From IMG/VR virus record IMGVR_UViG_3300045886_000052, positions 1 to 64,000 of that record: a stretch of 64,000 nt of DNA; one strand, given 5' to 3'. The notes beneath the pieces were generated by a model, which was not told the origin of the DNA, made no database searches, and saw nothing but the letters and a program-made list of their open reading frames with translations. This document shows, piece by piece, positions 24,186-31,650 of the stretch. This DNA comes from a virus. A program made the translations under genes and the position numbers. Numbering within the stretch: position 1 is the first letter of the stretch; every line of letters starts with the position of its first letter.

Positions 24186-24549
24186 TCTTTCTCTCCTTGC
24201 AAAGTAGTCCGGCCATTTCCAGCGCCGTCCAGTTGAAGTAGCCGGCCAGCGAGTGAACTGAGTTGTCAGCCGTGGTCTTATCCGGCTTGCGGCTGAGTAC
24301 CCAGAGATACGAAACCCCATACTCAGTTTCCGCGATACTATAGCCCCGCATACGGCGGATCAGATAGCCCGACCGCTTCCGGCTTCGCTTCCATTTCGAC
24401 CGTTCGTAAACAATGCCCCGCTGAGCACTCAGTTGGACGACATTATCTTTGTTTGCAGCCGGTTGCGATTTCGCCACCTGACGTTTCGCCCGGCTGACCG
24501 GAACCACTTTCAGCGACGCCGCTGAGTGTTCAGTTACCGCCTCAGCCAC
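24148..24549 (-). CDS. Basic hypothetical protein
   Basis: About 133 residues from a GTG inside the end of a tiny membrane-peptide gene; the frame is open much farther upstream but without a good start. The centre (KWKRSRKRSGYLIRRMRGY, then SIAETEYGVSYLWVLSRK) is strongly basic, suggesting nucleic-acid binding. Start uncertain. Confidence 0.45.
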   Translation of the reverse strand: MAEAVTEHSAASLKVVPVSRAKRQVAKSQPAANKDNVVQLSAQRGIVYERSKWKRSRKRSGYLIRRMRGYSIAETEYGVSYLWVLSRKPDKTTADNSVHSLAGYFNWTALEMAGLLCKERKSDKQNKAAIIAG

Positions 24550-24626
24550 GCTATCAGCAGCAGCACCGCGAGCGCGAATAGTACTTCCCAAACTAGGGAG
24601 CGGGTGATTATTTTGTGTCTGAGCAT
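24534..24626 (-). CDS. 30-residue membrane peptide
   Basis: The ATG follows the upstream stop directly and has GGAGGGG 6 bases before it, a far better ribosome site than the overlapping larger frame. It encodes MLRHKIITRSL, then a hydrophobic helix (VLFALAVLLLIAW), then RR. Single-pass peptide; it follows a multi-pass membrane protein. Confidence 0.5.
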   Translation of the reverse strand: MLRHKIITRSLVWEVLFALAVLLLIAWLRR

Positions 24627-25244
24627 TTACCCCTCCCCCTGGCCTTTTGGGTCTCGGTCGCTCCGCGCAAACCCGGCAACGGGCGCCGCCGGCAACGCGG
24701 ATGTCGCCTTCGACTTCAGCACGCCTTTCAACTCCTGCTCCCGCACGGCTGATAGGGTAGAGACGGTATTGATCCTCATCTTCGAGCGAACGTCGAGCAG
24801 GATAATCCCGGCCCACGTCAGCAGCGTAGCGCCGAGGACGAGGACGGGAAGGCCGTTCGATTGATAGAAGTCGCCGAAGCCGTCCAGGTATCCGAATAGA
24901 TTCTTTCTGAAGTTCAGCGCGCAGTGAAAGAGCAGGATAGTGTAGGTGACGGCGTCACCGGCCAGGCCGATCCATTTCTGCGCGTTCGTTGTGAAGAGCA
25001 GAAAGTGGCAGACGATCAGCGCGATTAAACTGCCCTCCACGCAGCCTACCGCCATGAACGCGTTGAGGTAGGCGCCCTTCCCCGCTCTGTCGCCGCCGGC
25101 TAAATCAAAGAACAAATGCCAGGAGTGGTAGGCGAGAAAAAGACTTGTCAGGATTACGAAGATGATCCCGATTCCGAGAAGTTTGTTTGAATTTTCAAGC
25201 TGGCTCTCGGCCTCTCCGAGAACGTCATTGATGTTTGTTTTCAT
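24627..25244 (-). CDS. Multi-pass membrane protein
   Basis: 205 residues with about four hydrophobic segments near residues 23-43, 60-85, 95-112 and 130-150, and a basic cytoplasmic tail. ATG behind AAGGGAAGGGAG. It could be a holin-like or superinfection-related protein, but no family is recognised and it is not next to a lysis enzyme. Confidence 0.55.
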   Translation of the reverse strand: MKTNINDVLGEAESQLENSNKLLGIGIIFVILTSLFLAYHSWHLFFDLAGGDRAGKGAYLNAFMAVGCVEGSLIALIVCHFLLFTTNAQKWIGLAGDAVTYTILLFHCALNFRKNLFGYLDGFGDFYQSNGLPVLVLGATLLTWAGIILLDVRSKMRINTVSTLSAVREQELKGVLKSKATSALPAAPVAGFARSDRDPKGQGEG

Positions 25245-25372
25245 ATGCTGCTCCCTTCCCTTTTGGGAGCGGCGACGTGTAAGATTTCGTCGCCGCGTAG
25301 TTGGTTAAGTTCGGTTACGCGGTTCGTCCCCGTCCGCAGGCCTTTCGAGTCGAGCGGGCGGGGGCGTTGTGG
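25245..25372 (-). other. Intergenic region with strong hairpins
   Basis: No gene. CCCCGTCCGC (25328-25337) pairs with GCGGGCGGGG (25354-25363) just after the methyltransferase stop, and GCGGCGACG (25269-25277) pairs exactly with 25288-25296. No T-run follows, so these are structured leader or processing hairpins more than classical terminators. Confidence 0.6.
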
Positions 25373-26146
25373 TTATGCAGTCCAAAGAACTTCTTGTCGC
25401 AGGCGTTGGGCTGCGATTTCAGCGTATTTCTCTTCTATCTCGATACCTATGGATTGCAGCCCTGCATCCTTCGCCGCGCGCAATGTTGTGCCTGATCCGC
25501 AAAATGGATCAAGAACGCAGCCCGCATTGACGGCGCCTAGAATCTTTGCCGGCAACGCTAGGGGGAACGGGGCTGGATGCGCGTTAACGTCCGGTGCCAT
25601 CTGCCATACGTCGCCCAGTCCCGAATCGCTTCTTGAACGCAGGCGAAAGTCCGGGCGGGCCAGGAGCAGAATCCATTCCGACGTCGGCATAAAAGCCGTC
25701 GGATTGAAGTTCATGCCGCCCGGGCGTGCCCAGGTAATGATCTGTCTAACCTCGACCTCTTCGGGAATAAGCTCGAACGGCGTCCAAAGTTTCGCGCCGA
25801 TCACGCGCGGCTTGTGGTTGTAGAAAATAGCGCCCTTGTCGGTGAGTTTGCGCCAGAGTGCCCGCAGGATCGAGCGCTGCCAGTCCACGTATTGCGGCCA
25901 CGGCATAGAATCGTGATGTTGGCCGTATCGTACACCGGCCGACGCGTCGGCGCCGTTCTTCCAAAAGCCCTTGCCTCCAGCAGAGCCGCCCGGTTTCCAG
26001 TGTCCTAGATGCGGCCACGGCGATGCGCCCAGGTTGTAGGGCGGCGATGTGATGACCAAATCCGCCGGGCCCAACTGCGGAATGATCTGGACGCAATCGC
26101 CCAGATATATCGTCGCAAACCCATCCTGGTAATACGGCTTCAGCAT
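25373..26146 (-). CDS. DNA methyltransferase, beta class (N4-C or N6-A)
   Basis: 257 residues. Catalytic motif IV DLVITSPPYNLG lies near the N-terminus and the SAM-binding motif DPFCGSGTT near the C-terminus, the order of beta-class methyltransferases; SPPY fits N4-cytosine or N6-adenine. The ATG at 26146 is preferred; a GTG at 26170 would add eight residues. No restriction enzyme is adjacent, so it is an orphan enzyme that probably protects phage DNA. Confidence 0.85.
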   Translation of the reverse strand: MLKPYYQDGFATIYLGDCVQIIPQLGPADLVITSPPYNLGASPWPHLGHWKPGGSAGGKGFWKNGADASAGVRYGQHHDSMPWPQYVDWQRSILRALWRKLTDKGAIFYNHKPRVIGAKLWTPFELIPEEVEVRQIITWARPGGMNFNPTAFMPTSEWILLLARPDFRLRSRSDSGLGDVWQMAPDVNAHPAPFPLALPAKILGAVNAGCVLDPFCGSGTTLRAAKDAGLQSIGIEIEEKYAEIAAQRLRQEVLWTA

Positions 26147-26170
26147 AAGAAACACGCGCTGTGGATACAC

Positions 26171-26307
26171 GCGCGCGAGTGTGTTTAATTTTAGTGTGGA
26201 TTGTCGCCGAGCGTTTGGAAGCCGCTCGGCGCCAGTCGCCCTATTGGAAGTAGGACGACGGCAAAAGTCACGATGGCGGAAGGATTATAGCGAAAGAATT
26301 CTATTCG
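26171..26307. other. Intergenic region after the serine recombinase
   Basis: 137 bases without a gene. GCCGAGCG (26206-26213) pairs exactly with CGCTCGGC (26223-26230). The segment GACGGCAAAAGTCACGATGG resembles 30468-30490. Lying beside a recombinase gene, it is a possible place for the attachment site, but no crossover sequence can be identified. Confidence 0.4.
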
Positions 26308-27864
26308 TCAATCCCGATCAGAGTCGGACTTAGCCAGAACCGTATAGGTCGTCGTGACGACTAATTTAGAACTGGATAAAAAGCCGGCCGTCCTGAGGCT
26401 CCACCACTTGCCGTTCGCGATTACCTCGATCCGCAGTTCTTCCAAATCGAGCCGCTTTCGCTCGAACGTCAACTCGCCGGCTGTCTCAGCCGCAAGCCGC
26501 GCGCAGGTCTCGTAAACCTGCTCGACGCCCACGCGCCCGCCCTGCTGCTCGCGGAGATCGCGCTCAATCTCGGACGCTTCCAGGCGCAGGCGTTCGCGCT
26601 CGGCTTCGATCTCACCAATCTCTTTTTCAATGAGCGCTGCCACGCGCCCCTCGGCTTTGCGCAATCGTTTTACCAATCGCTCTTGCTCAGCGCCGCGCTG
26701 CTCGATCTGGCTACGAACGATACCGAACCGCGACGTCAATTGCTCGACGATTCCGACCGTGCGCGCCAGGTCGAGCGCTTCGATGAGGCTGTCAGGATTG
26801 TTGACGAGCCACACGAAGCGCTCCCAGACCTCGCGCTCGATCCGGTCGGCGCGCACTGACTTTCCGCCGCAGCGCGTATATCCGTTGTGGTGGCGCTGAA
26901 ATTCCGAGGCGCAGCGGTAGTAGTAAAGACCGTGCTGTATGGCGACGTACATCCGCGCGCCGCAGCTCGCGCAGAAGATCAAGCCCCGCAGCAGCGCCGG
27001 TCTGCTCTGGTTGCGCAGCGCCTCGCCGCGGTTCGCGTCGAGCCGTTCCTGCGCTTTGTCCCAAACCTCGGCGTCCACCAATGGCGGAAAGATCCCGTCC
27101 GGCATTCGCAGTAGCTCGCCGCCGTGTCTGTACGCCCACGCCTCGCCCTTGTAGGCGGGATCGCGCAGCAACACGCGCAATGTTCCGGGATGCCACTGCC
27201 CCTTGCATTCACCGCGAGATGTGAAGCTCGTCGGGACGCCCGAGCGGTTGAGATCCTTACAGATCGTTCGCAGCCCCTGCCCGGCGCAGACTTCACGGAA
27301 AATACGGCGCACGATTTCCCCTTGGGCGTCGTCTATCTCGGCAATCCCCTGCTCGCGGTTTTTCCGGTATCCGAATTTGTCCCGGCCGCCGCCCCAGATT
27401 TTTCCCTCCATCACCTTCTTGCGTTTGCCGCGCATTGTACGGTCGAGGATCTTGCCGATCTCACCGGCGGCTTCGTGTCCGGCGACGAGCGCCATGATCT
27501 TTCCGGCAATCGTCGTGAGGTCGAGCGGATTTCTTATGAATCGGACTTCGGTATTGAAGTGGCGAAATTCAACGAGCAGGTAGAAAATATCTTCCGCCTC
27601 TTCGCCGCGGATCAATCGATCCTGCGCGTAGCAATAGACGATCTGCCGCTCGCTCTTGTGCTGCTCGAGCGCGGCGCGCAATTGGCTCAGCTCCGGTATG
27701 GCGCGCAGGTCTCGCCCCGAAAACTGCACTTCGTACTCGCGGTCGGGCGTGACGCTTACGTCATCGGCTGCCGCGGCTTCACGGCAGGCGTCAAGCTGGC
27801 TTTTGATCGAATATTTTTCCTCGTCGTAGAGGTTGGACTCCCGCGTCCAGATGTAGCCGATCAT
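26308..27864 (-). CDS. Large serine recombinase (integrase)
   Basis: 518 residues. The N-terminal resolvase domain has the nucleophile Ser10 (IWTRESN), the SIKSQ segment and QDRLIRG; a recombinase domain follows; the zinc ribbon is CASCGARM with later Cys near residues 300-345; then a long coiled coil (residues about 375-460). This is the layout of phage large serine integrases. Located next to the divergent switch, it is the likelier main integrase. A second, tyrosine-type recombinase exists at 17261-18091. Confidence 0.9.
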   Translation of the reverse strand: MIGYIWTRESNLYDEEKYSIKSQLDACREAAAADDVSVTPDREYEVQFSGRDLRAIPELSQLRAALEQHKSERQIVYCYAQDRLIRGEEAEDIFYLLVEFRHFNTEVRFIRNPLDLTTIAGKIMALVAGHEAAGEIGKILDRTMRGKRKKVMEGKIWGGGRDKFGYRKNREQGIAEIDDAQGEIVRRIFREVCAGQGLRTICKDLNRSGVPTSFTSRGECKGQWHPGTLRVLLRDPAYKGEAWAYRHGGELLRMPDGIFPPLVDAEVWDKAQERLDANRGEALRNQSRPALLRGLIFCASCGARMYVAIQHGLYYYRCASEFQRHHNGYTRCGGKSVRADRIEREVWERFVWLVNNPDSLIEALDLARTVGIVEQLTSRFGIVRSQIEQRGAEQERLVKRLRKAEGRVAALIEKEIGEIEAERERLRLEASEIERDLREQQGGRVGVEQVYETCARLAAETAGELTFERKRLDLEELRIEVIANGKWWSLRTAGFLSSSKLVVTTTYTVLAKSDSDRD

Positions 27865-27876
27865 AGGTGATTTCTA

Positions 27877-28443
27877 TCAAAAGAGTTCTTTGGACGCTTG
27901 AGACATCTGGACTGCATGCTTGAACGCTTTTTCAAATCTGCGCGCCGTTTCTTCGCTGTCAAAATTCAGCGCGAACTTGCTGATCATGTCGGTATAAACG
28001 CGAGGAGCGCCGTGATCGTTTTGCGCCGGGATCGTGCGCCTGATCGCCCTTTTTCCGTCTTTGGTGCTGAGTGTCAACTCATAATTCGGAGGCTCGGCGC
28101 TCACCGGTGATCGCTCAACTAGGATTTTTTCAGGATCGAGGGATATGAGCGAAAAGAGATAAGTTCCGCCATTGCCGCTTTTGAGCCCGTCCGGGAGAAC
28201 TGTCTCTCCATGCGTTAAAAGCGTGCAGGAAGCGCCGTCGAATGTCGCGGAAATCACCCGCAGCGTAATAGCGCTTCCGTTCAACTTGCCTTCGTAGGCG
28301 GCCAGCGCCGGTAATTGCTGAGCAAGCCATTGAACAGTCTCGTCGAACGTCGGCGCATCCTGCCGCTTCGGTCGATCAGCCTGTCCACACGCAACAATAC
28401 ACGTTGAGAGTAGGAGCGCAATTGCGCCTAACATATGCTTCAT
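27877..28443 (-). CDS. Predicted lipoprotein
   Basis: 188 residues from an ATG behind AAAGGACT. Residues 1-18 form a signal peptide ending in the lipobox IVAC, so Cys19 would be lipidated. The rest is soluble alpha/beta with no catalytic motif. It lies 12 bases before the serine recombinase on the same strand, in the lysogeny region, and may be expressed in lysogens as a cell-surface (for example superinfection-exclusion) protein; that role is inferred. Confidence 0.65.
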   Translation of the reverse strand: MKHMLGAIALLLSTCIVACGQADRPKRQDAPTFDETVQWLAQQLPALAAYEGKLNGSAITLRVISATFDGASCTLLTHGETVLPDGLKSGNGGTYLFSLISLDPEKILVERSPVSAEPPNYELTLSTKDGKRAIRRTIPAQNDHGAPRVYTDMISKFALNFDSEETARRFEKAFKHAVQMSQASKELF

Positions 28444-28462
28444 CGCGAGTCCTTTCAAAGTG

Positions 28463-28494
28463 AAAACCCCCGCCGGAGCCCGGCGCGGCGGGGG
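28463..28494 (-). terminator. Terminator after the S24-like gene
   Basis: GGCGGGGG (28487-28494) pairs with CCCCCGCC (28467-28474); on the minus strand four T follow. It ends the gene at 28501-28845 and separates it from the lipoprotein gene. Confidence 0.75.
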
Positions 28495-28500
28495 CTTTGT

Positions 28501-28845
28501 TTAAGCCGTCATCAGCAAGTTTGCCAACGCGGCGGTTAGTCCTGTGAATTGGAGCATCAGGCTATATATTCTGGGCGCCCACTGCTCCGATTGTTGTAGT
28601 TGATAAAATTCCAGCACTCGCACCACACCCAGCCAACCCTGTCCCCTATAGAGCGCAATGGTAATGTTGCTATCTTGCCGTCTAACAACAATCCAATCAC
28701 CTGGCGCCGGCTTGGCGTCGTAGTCAACCGTAATAAATAAGTCGCTCTCTTCAACGTGGTAAACAAGTGTCCTGAAACGGTCTGCTTTTTTAGCCTCGGC
28801 CGGGCGTGTGGGCGCGTCGGGACGAGCGCGGTCGATTGAAGGCAT
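28501..28845 (-). CDS. S24/LexA C-terminal-like protein
   Basis: 114 residues. The core SDLFITVDYDAKPAPGDWIV then ALYRGQGWLGVVRVLEF recalls the folding unit of LexA/CI S24 autocleavage domains, but the N-terminal DNA-binding domain is absent and I see no clear Ser-Lys pair. ATG behind AAAGGATGG. It may be an immunity component or antirepressor target. Confidence 0.45.
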   Translation of the reverse strand: MPSIDRARPDAPTRPAEAKKADRFRTLVYHVEESDLFITVDYDAKPAPGDWIVVRRQDSNITIALYRGQGWLGVVRVLEFYQLQQSEQWAPRIYSLMLQFTGLTAALANLLMTA

Positions 28846-28940
28846 AATCGATCCATCCTTTACCGAGATCGTTAATGGAAGCCGGTGGCGTGTCGCCGGC
28901 AGGACGTATGCGATGGAGTCCCGGCAGGGTGGGGGATTCC

Positions 28941-29318
28941 TTACTTGCGGCCTCCTTTCTTGTTCGACCGATCGTTGAGTGATGCGTCCGTCGTGTGATT
29001 TAGAGAAATCGTTTTGTTGATAGATTGCGTGGGAATGTTGTCAGCTTGTCGTTGTAGCGCTTGGACTATCGCAAGCACTCTTTCCTGGTCCTCTACGGAA
29101 AGCTCGTTGAATAGATTTATCAGCATCTGCTCGCGCGGGTTTTTGGAAACGGGCGCATTGTGTCGCGCCTGCCACCCCAGTACGACAAGCTGTCTTGAAT
29201 ATGTGCCTGGGGCGATGCCCAGCGCCTTGCCTTCATCCTCAATGGCACGTTTCAGCGAGGGCTCGACCTTTACCCCCAAGTTTTCAAGCGACGCTTTGTT
29301 GGCTTTTGATCTAGGCAT
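28941..29318 (-). CDS. Predicted DNA-binding regulator of the switch region
   Basis: 125 residues. The first 50 (NLGVKVEPSLKRAIEDEGKA) look like a ribbon-helix-helix or short helix-turn-helix unit, and ELSVEDQERVLAIVQALQRQ is a helix often found after such domains in phage repressors. It is divergent from 29406-29648 across an 87-bp operator region. The ATG lies right at a possible promoter, so its mRNA may have almost no leader. Confidence 0.55.
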   Translation of the reverse strand: MPRSKANKASLENLGVKVEPSLKRAIEDEGKALGIAPGTYSRQLVVLGWQARHNAPVSKNPREQMLINLFNELSVEDQERVLAIVQALQRQADNIPTQSINKTISLNHTTDASLNDRSNKKGGRK

Positions 29319-29355
29319 AATTTTAGTTTACCGAAATCACGCATTAGGGACAAGC

Positions 29356-29399
29356 GTTAACGTAGGGGCTTGACAAGTTAACTTTGTAAGCCATATAGT
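29356..29399 (+). promoter_or_regulatory. Promoter P1 with paired GTTAAC operators
   Basis: TTGACA (29370-29375), 18-base spacer, TATAGT (29394-29399). GTTAAC boxes at 29356-29361 and 29377-29382 flank the -35, 21 bp apart, on one face of the helix. The predicted start point falls on the ATG at 29406. Confidence 0.7.
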
Positions 29400-29405
29400 G
29401 CGCCC

Positions 29406-29648
29406 ATGGTCGAATCCAAACCCAAACAACGTAAGCGTCGAGCCGGGCGACCACTCAAGCCGGAAGCTGAAAAATTTGTCCTCCTGGGCGGCAAAGTGCC
29501 TCCTGAAATGCTTGCCGCTATTGAGGAAATTGCGGGGGAGCGGAATTGGACACGATCTGCTGCCGTCCGCGCGGCCTGCGCCCTGCTGATCAAGCATGAG
29601 ACGGCAAGAAAAAATTTGCTGGTTAACGAAAATCTCTTGACAGGTTAA
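29406..29648 (+). CDS. Ribbon-helix-helix repressor-like protein
   Basis: 80 residues: a basic N-terminus (RKRRAGRPLKPEA), then FVLLGGKVPPEMLAAIEEIA and TRSAAVRAACALLI, the strand-helix-helix pattern of CopG-type DNA-binding proteins. No ribosome site precedes the ATG, which coincides with the predicted transcription start, so the mRNA is probably leaderless, as for many phage repressors. Near-identical operator/promoter units stand before and after it. Likely represses both and the downstream rightward genes. Confidence 0.7.
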   Translation: MVESKPKQRKRRAGRPLKPEAEKFVLLGGKVPPEMLAAIEEIAGERNWTRSAAVRAACALLIKHETARKNLLVNENLLTG

Positions 29649-29665
29649 CTAAAATAACCGATACT
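29622..29665 (+). promoter_or_regulatory. Promoter P2 with paired GTTAAC operators
   Basis: TTGACA (29637-29642), 17-base spacer, GATACT (29660-29665), with GTTAAC at 29622-29627 and 29644-29649, the same architecture as P1 (22 bp apart). The upstream box overlaps the end of the regulator gene. It should drive the genes from 29830 onward. Confidence 0.65.
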
Positions 29666-29829
29666 CCGCTTGTCAGTTGATAACGCTCCTTGAATCCCCG
29701 AATACGATAACCGCCGCGGTAGGTTGGTTGGGTGGTCACGGAGTAACGCACTCGTTAAGACGGCTCAGCGCTACGCAAGGCGGAAACGGCAACCTGGGGA
29801 TTCGAGGGGCGATCAAACACGGAGACATT

Positions 29830-30123
29830 ATGAAAATCGCCACTTGCAAAATTTGCCGCCGAAGCCTGAAAAACGAAGCCAGCGTCGCCAGGGGCATTGG
29901 CCCCGAGTGCGCCGAGAGATTCGTGTGGATGAAATCGAACGCGGGCCTGACACTCGAAGCCCTCGACATTTCCGAATCGATAGCGGCCGATCCCGTAGTC
30001 GCTCGCTGTCTCCACTTTGCCGAACTGGCTTTGCTTATTGGCAGACGGAGCGACATGGAGCGCTTCAAGATCAGCGCGCGGGACGCGGCGCGAAGAGCCT
30101 CGGCGCTGACGGAGGTTGCATGA
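29830..30123 (+). CDS. DUF6011-like zinc-binding protein
   Basis: 97 residues from an ATG behind ACGGAGAC. CKICRRSLKNEASVARGIGP then EC is the typical motif of a small phage/actinobacterial zinc-binding family (DUF6011-like). The remainder is helical. First gene after P2; its stop overlaps the next ATG (ATGA). Confidence 0.65.
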   Translation: MKIATCKICRRSLKNEASVARGIGPECAERFVWMKSNAGLTLEALDISESIAADPVVARCLHFAELALLIGRRSDMERFKISARDAARRASALTEVA

Positions 30124-30434
30124 CGCCAAAATGCCTACACTGCGAAAACGACAACGGCCGTGATTTTCCGGTCTGCGGCGACTGCGAATCCACCTGCCAC
30201 TTCACCAGTCGAACGGATTGCCGCTGTCTGGCTTGCGAGGACGCGCGCGACTTGGCGCAGCTTCCGGCGGCGCTGCAGGATCGATTCAAAGATTCCGTCC
30301 TGATCGCGACGTCCGACGACGAGCCGGACAAGGTCAGGGTTCCGTTCCGGTTTGAATATCTCAAGCCGGAAATCCGACAGCGCGTTGCTGTGGCGCTCGC
30401 GGAGACGGTGAAAGAGTGGGCCAAAGCGGCCTGA
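30120..30434 (+). CDS. Cys-rich hypothetical protein
   Basis: 104 residues: an N-terminal zinc-rich part (CLHCENDNG, CGDCESTCH, CRCLACEDA) and a helical C-terminus. ATG behind GGAGGTTG, coupled to the preceding gene. Function unknown. Confidence 0.6.
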   Translation: MTPKCLHCENDNGRDFPVCGDCESTCHFTSRTDCRCLACEDARDLAQLPAALQDRFKDSVLIATSDDEPDKVRVPFRFEYLKPEIRQRVAVALAETVKEWAKAA

Positions 30435-30533
30435 AGCGCGCCACGCGGGCGCAATGGGCAATGGGCGACGGCAAACGTCGCGATGGCAATGGCGGGGCGG
30501 TTTGGAAGGCCGCTTCGCGGAAAGGGAGCAGAT

Positions 30534-30848
30534 ATGAACCTAATCAAGGTTGGCAATCTGATTCTAAACCTCTCGCAATTGATCGACGCGGAATTCACGC
30601 CGGCTTCTGGCGGCGTGGACGAAGAGACAGGCCGGCAGTTCAACCGCATGGCCAAACTTGAATTGCGCTTTGCCGGTCCGCAGTCAGAGCCGCACACCAA
30701 CTACGACGGCGATTACGTCGGTTTCGCCGATCATTCGCCCTACTCTCGAATCCTGCGTGGCGAAGAAGCTGAAGAAGTCTTCAGCGAACTCTGCATGAGG
30801 GACACCCGCAAGCCGAAGGAAACGGGCAGATCGCAATCTGCCGGCTGA
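30534..30848 (+). CDS. Hypothetical beta-sandwich-like protein
   Basis: 104 residues from an ATG behind AAAGGGAG. Starts MNLIKVGNLILNLSQLIDAE and continues with polar strands; the family is not recognised. It is the last gene before the structured-RNA region. Confidence 0.55.
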   Translation: MNLIKVGNLILNLSQLIDAEFTPASGGVDEETGRQFNRMAKLELRFAGPQSEPHTNYDGDYVGFADHSPYSRILRGEEAEEVFSELCMRDTRKPKETGRSQSAG

Positions 30849-30988
30849 TCTTTTCAAAGTCGAGACGACGGGGATCGTTTCGATTGCGCGGCGGACGATC
30901 ACGGGGGCCGTCCAGCCGCTTTTACCGGGGCGCGGTGTGGCCATAGCAGGGAGTCACGCCGCGTCTCCGGGTTTCGATCTTTTACAAG

Positions 30989-31127
30989 TTTGGCCGTGGA
31001 GGCTTTTTAGCAAGTCCCACCGTTGGGAACCTGTTCCGTGCGATTGAACGCTACCCGAAAGGGCAGACTCTCTATATCGGATGAATCCCTTTAAGCGGCG
31101 ATAACGCGAGCGCACGCAACGGCCAAA
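30989..31127 (+). ncRNA. RNA element U2a: multibranched domain
   Basis: TTTGGCCGT (30989-30997) pairs exactly with ACGGCCAAA (31119-31127), enclosing TCCCA/TGGGA and a CCC-GAAA-GGG hairpin. It starts 2 bases after box 2. Confidence 0.6.
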
Positions 31128-31131
31128 GACC

Positions 31132-31209
31132 TCGGAAGCGTTCCCACGACCGCTTCCGATTGCAGGGCGCGGCGCTGTTCGGGCAACTCGGCGCCGCGCC
31201 CGGTGGGAA
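31132..31209 (+). ncRNA. RNA element U2b: candidate pseudoknot
   Basis: TCGGAAGCG (31132-31140) pairs with CGCTTCCGA (31151-31159). The 10-base loop begins TTCCCAC (31141-31147), which pairs exactly with GTGGGAA (31203-31209). Between them GGGCGCGGCGC (31165-31175) pairs with 31191-31201. Box 3 follows at once. Confidence 0.6.
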
Positions 31210-31222
31210 TGATCTTTTCCAG

Positions 31223-31311
31223 ATTGGCGAACCGGTTATGAGAGTGGCCATCGCCAATGCCACCGGGGGCGGGTTGTTGTTGTTTGTTGCTTATTGGCGC
31301 CCGCCTCCGGT
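31223..31311 (+). ncRNA. RNA element U3
   Basis: ATTGGCGA (31223-31230) pairs with TCGCCAAT (31251-31258). ACCGGGGGCGGG (31262-31273) pairs with CCCGCCTCCGGT (31300-31311) with one G-T, around a T/G-rich loop. Box 4 follows 2 bases later. Confidence 0.6.
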
Positions 31312-31338
31312 TCGATCTTTTACATTTCGATATTCCAA

Positions 31339-31458
31339 CGGGCGGGTTCTATTGGTGACGGAACAGAGCGAGAAACCCACGGGGGCATCCTGCGCAATCG
31401 GGGACGGCGCTGCTTACAGAACCGATAAGGGTGTGCCGTCACCAATAGAGCCCGCCCG
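31339..31458 (+). ncRNA. RNA element U4: 23-bp stem
   Basis: 31339-31361 pairs with 31436-31458 over 23 bp with a single G-T (starts CGGGCGGGTTC; partner ends GCCCGCCCG), enclosing 74 bases. The preceding GATATTCCAACGGGCGG also opens element U6. Confidence 0.65.
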
Positions 31459-31480
31459 GGTCAATTCGATCTTTTACAGT

Positions 31481-31617
31481 TTGGCGGCGGCGGTTGTGGA
31501 TGGACACGCCGGCAAAACCGAGGAAGGCAATAGCCGAGAGCAGGAACTAGGCCGATGTACTCGGGTCGGCCAGGGCGCTCACCCTGGAAGCCGGTATCAA
31601 GCCCGGCCCGCCGCCAA
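31481..31617 (+). ncRNA. RNA element U5
   Basis: TTGGCGGCGG (31481-31490) pairs exactly with CCGCCGCCAA (31608-31617). Inside, CCAGGG/CCCTGG forms a 6-bp hairpin and GGCCGA/TCGGCC offers an alternative pairing. Box 6 follows 3 bases later. Confidence 0.6.
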
Positions 31618-31650
31618 TCCGATCTTTTACATCTTGATATTCCAACGGGC

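Noticed and set aside
24627-24816. Upstream extension of the 24148-24549 protein
   Set aside because: It overlaps the membrane-protein gene antiphase and lacks a start with a ribosome site.
26171-26307. attP for the serine recombinase
   Set aside because: Position is suitable but no dinucleotide core or dyad typical of serine attP sites can be identified by eye.
27124-27870. Plus-strand frame over the serine recombinase
   Set aside because: Antisense shadow; the minus-strand gene has clear catalytic and zinc motifs.
31053-31120. Hammerhead ribozyme
   Set aside because: A GAAA and a GGATGA are present but the full CTGANGA/GAAA core and three stems are not.
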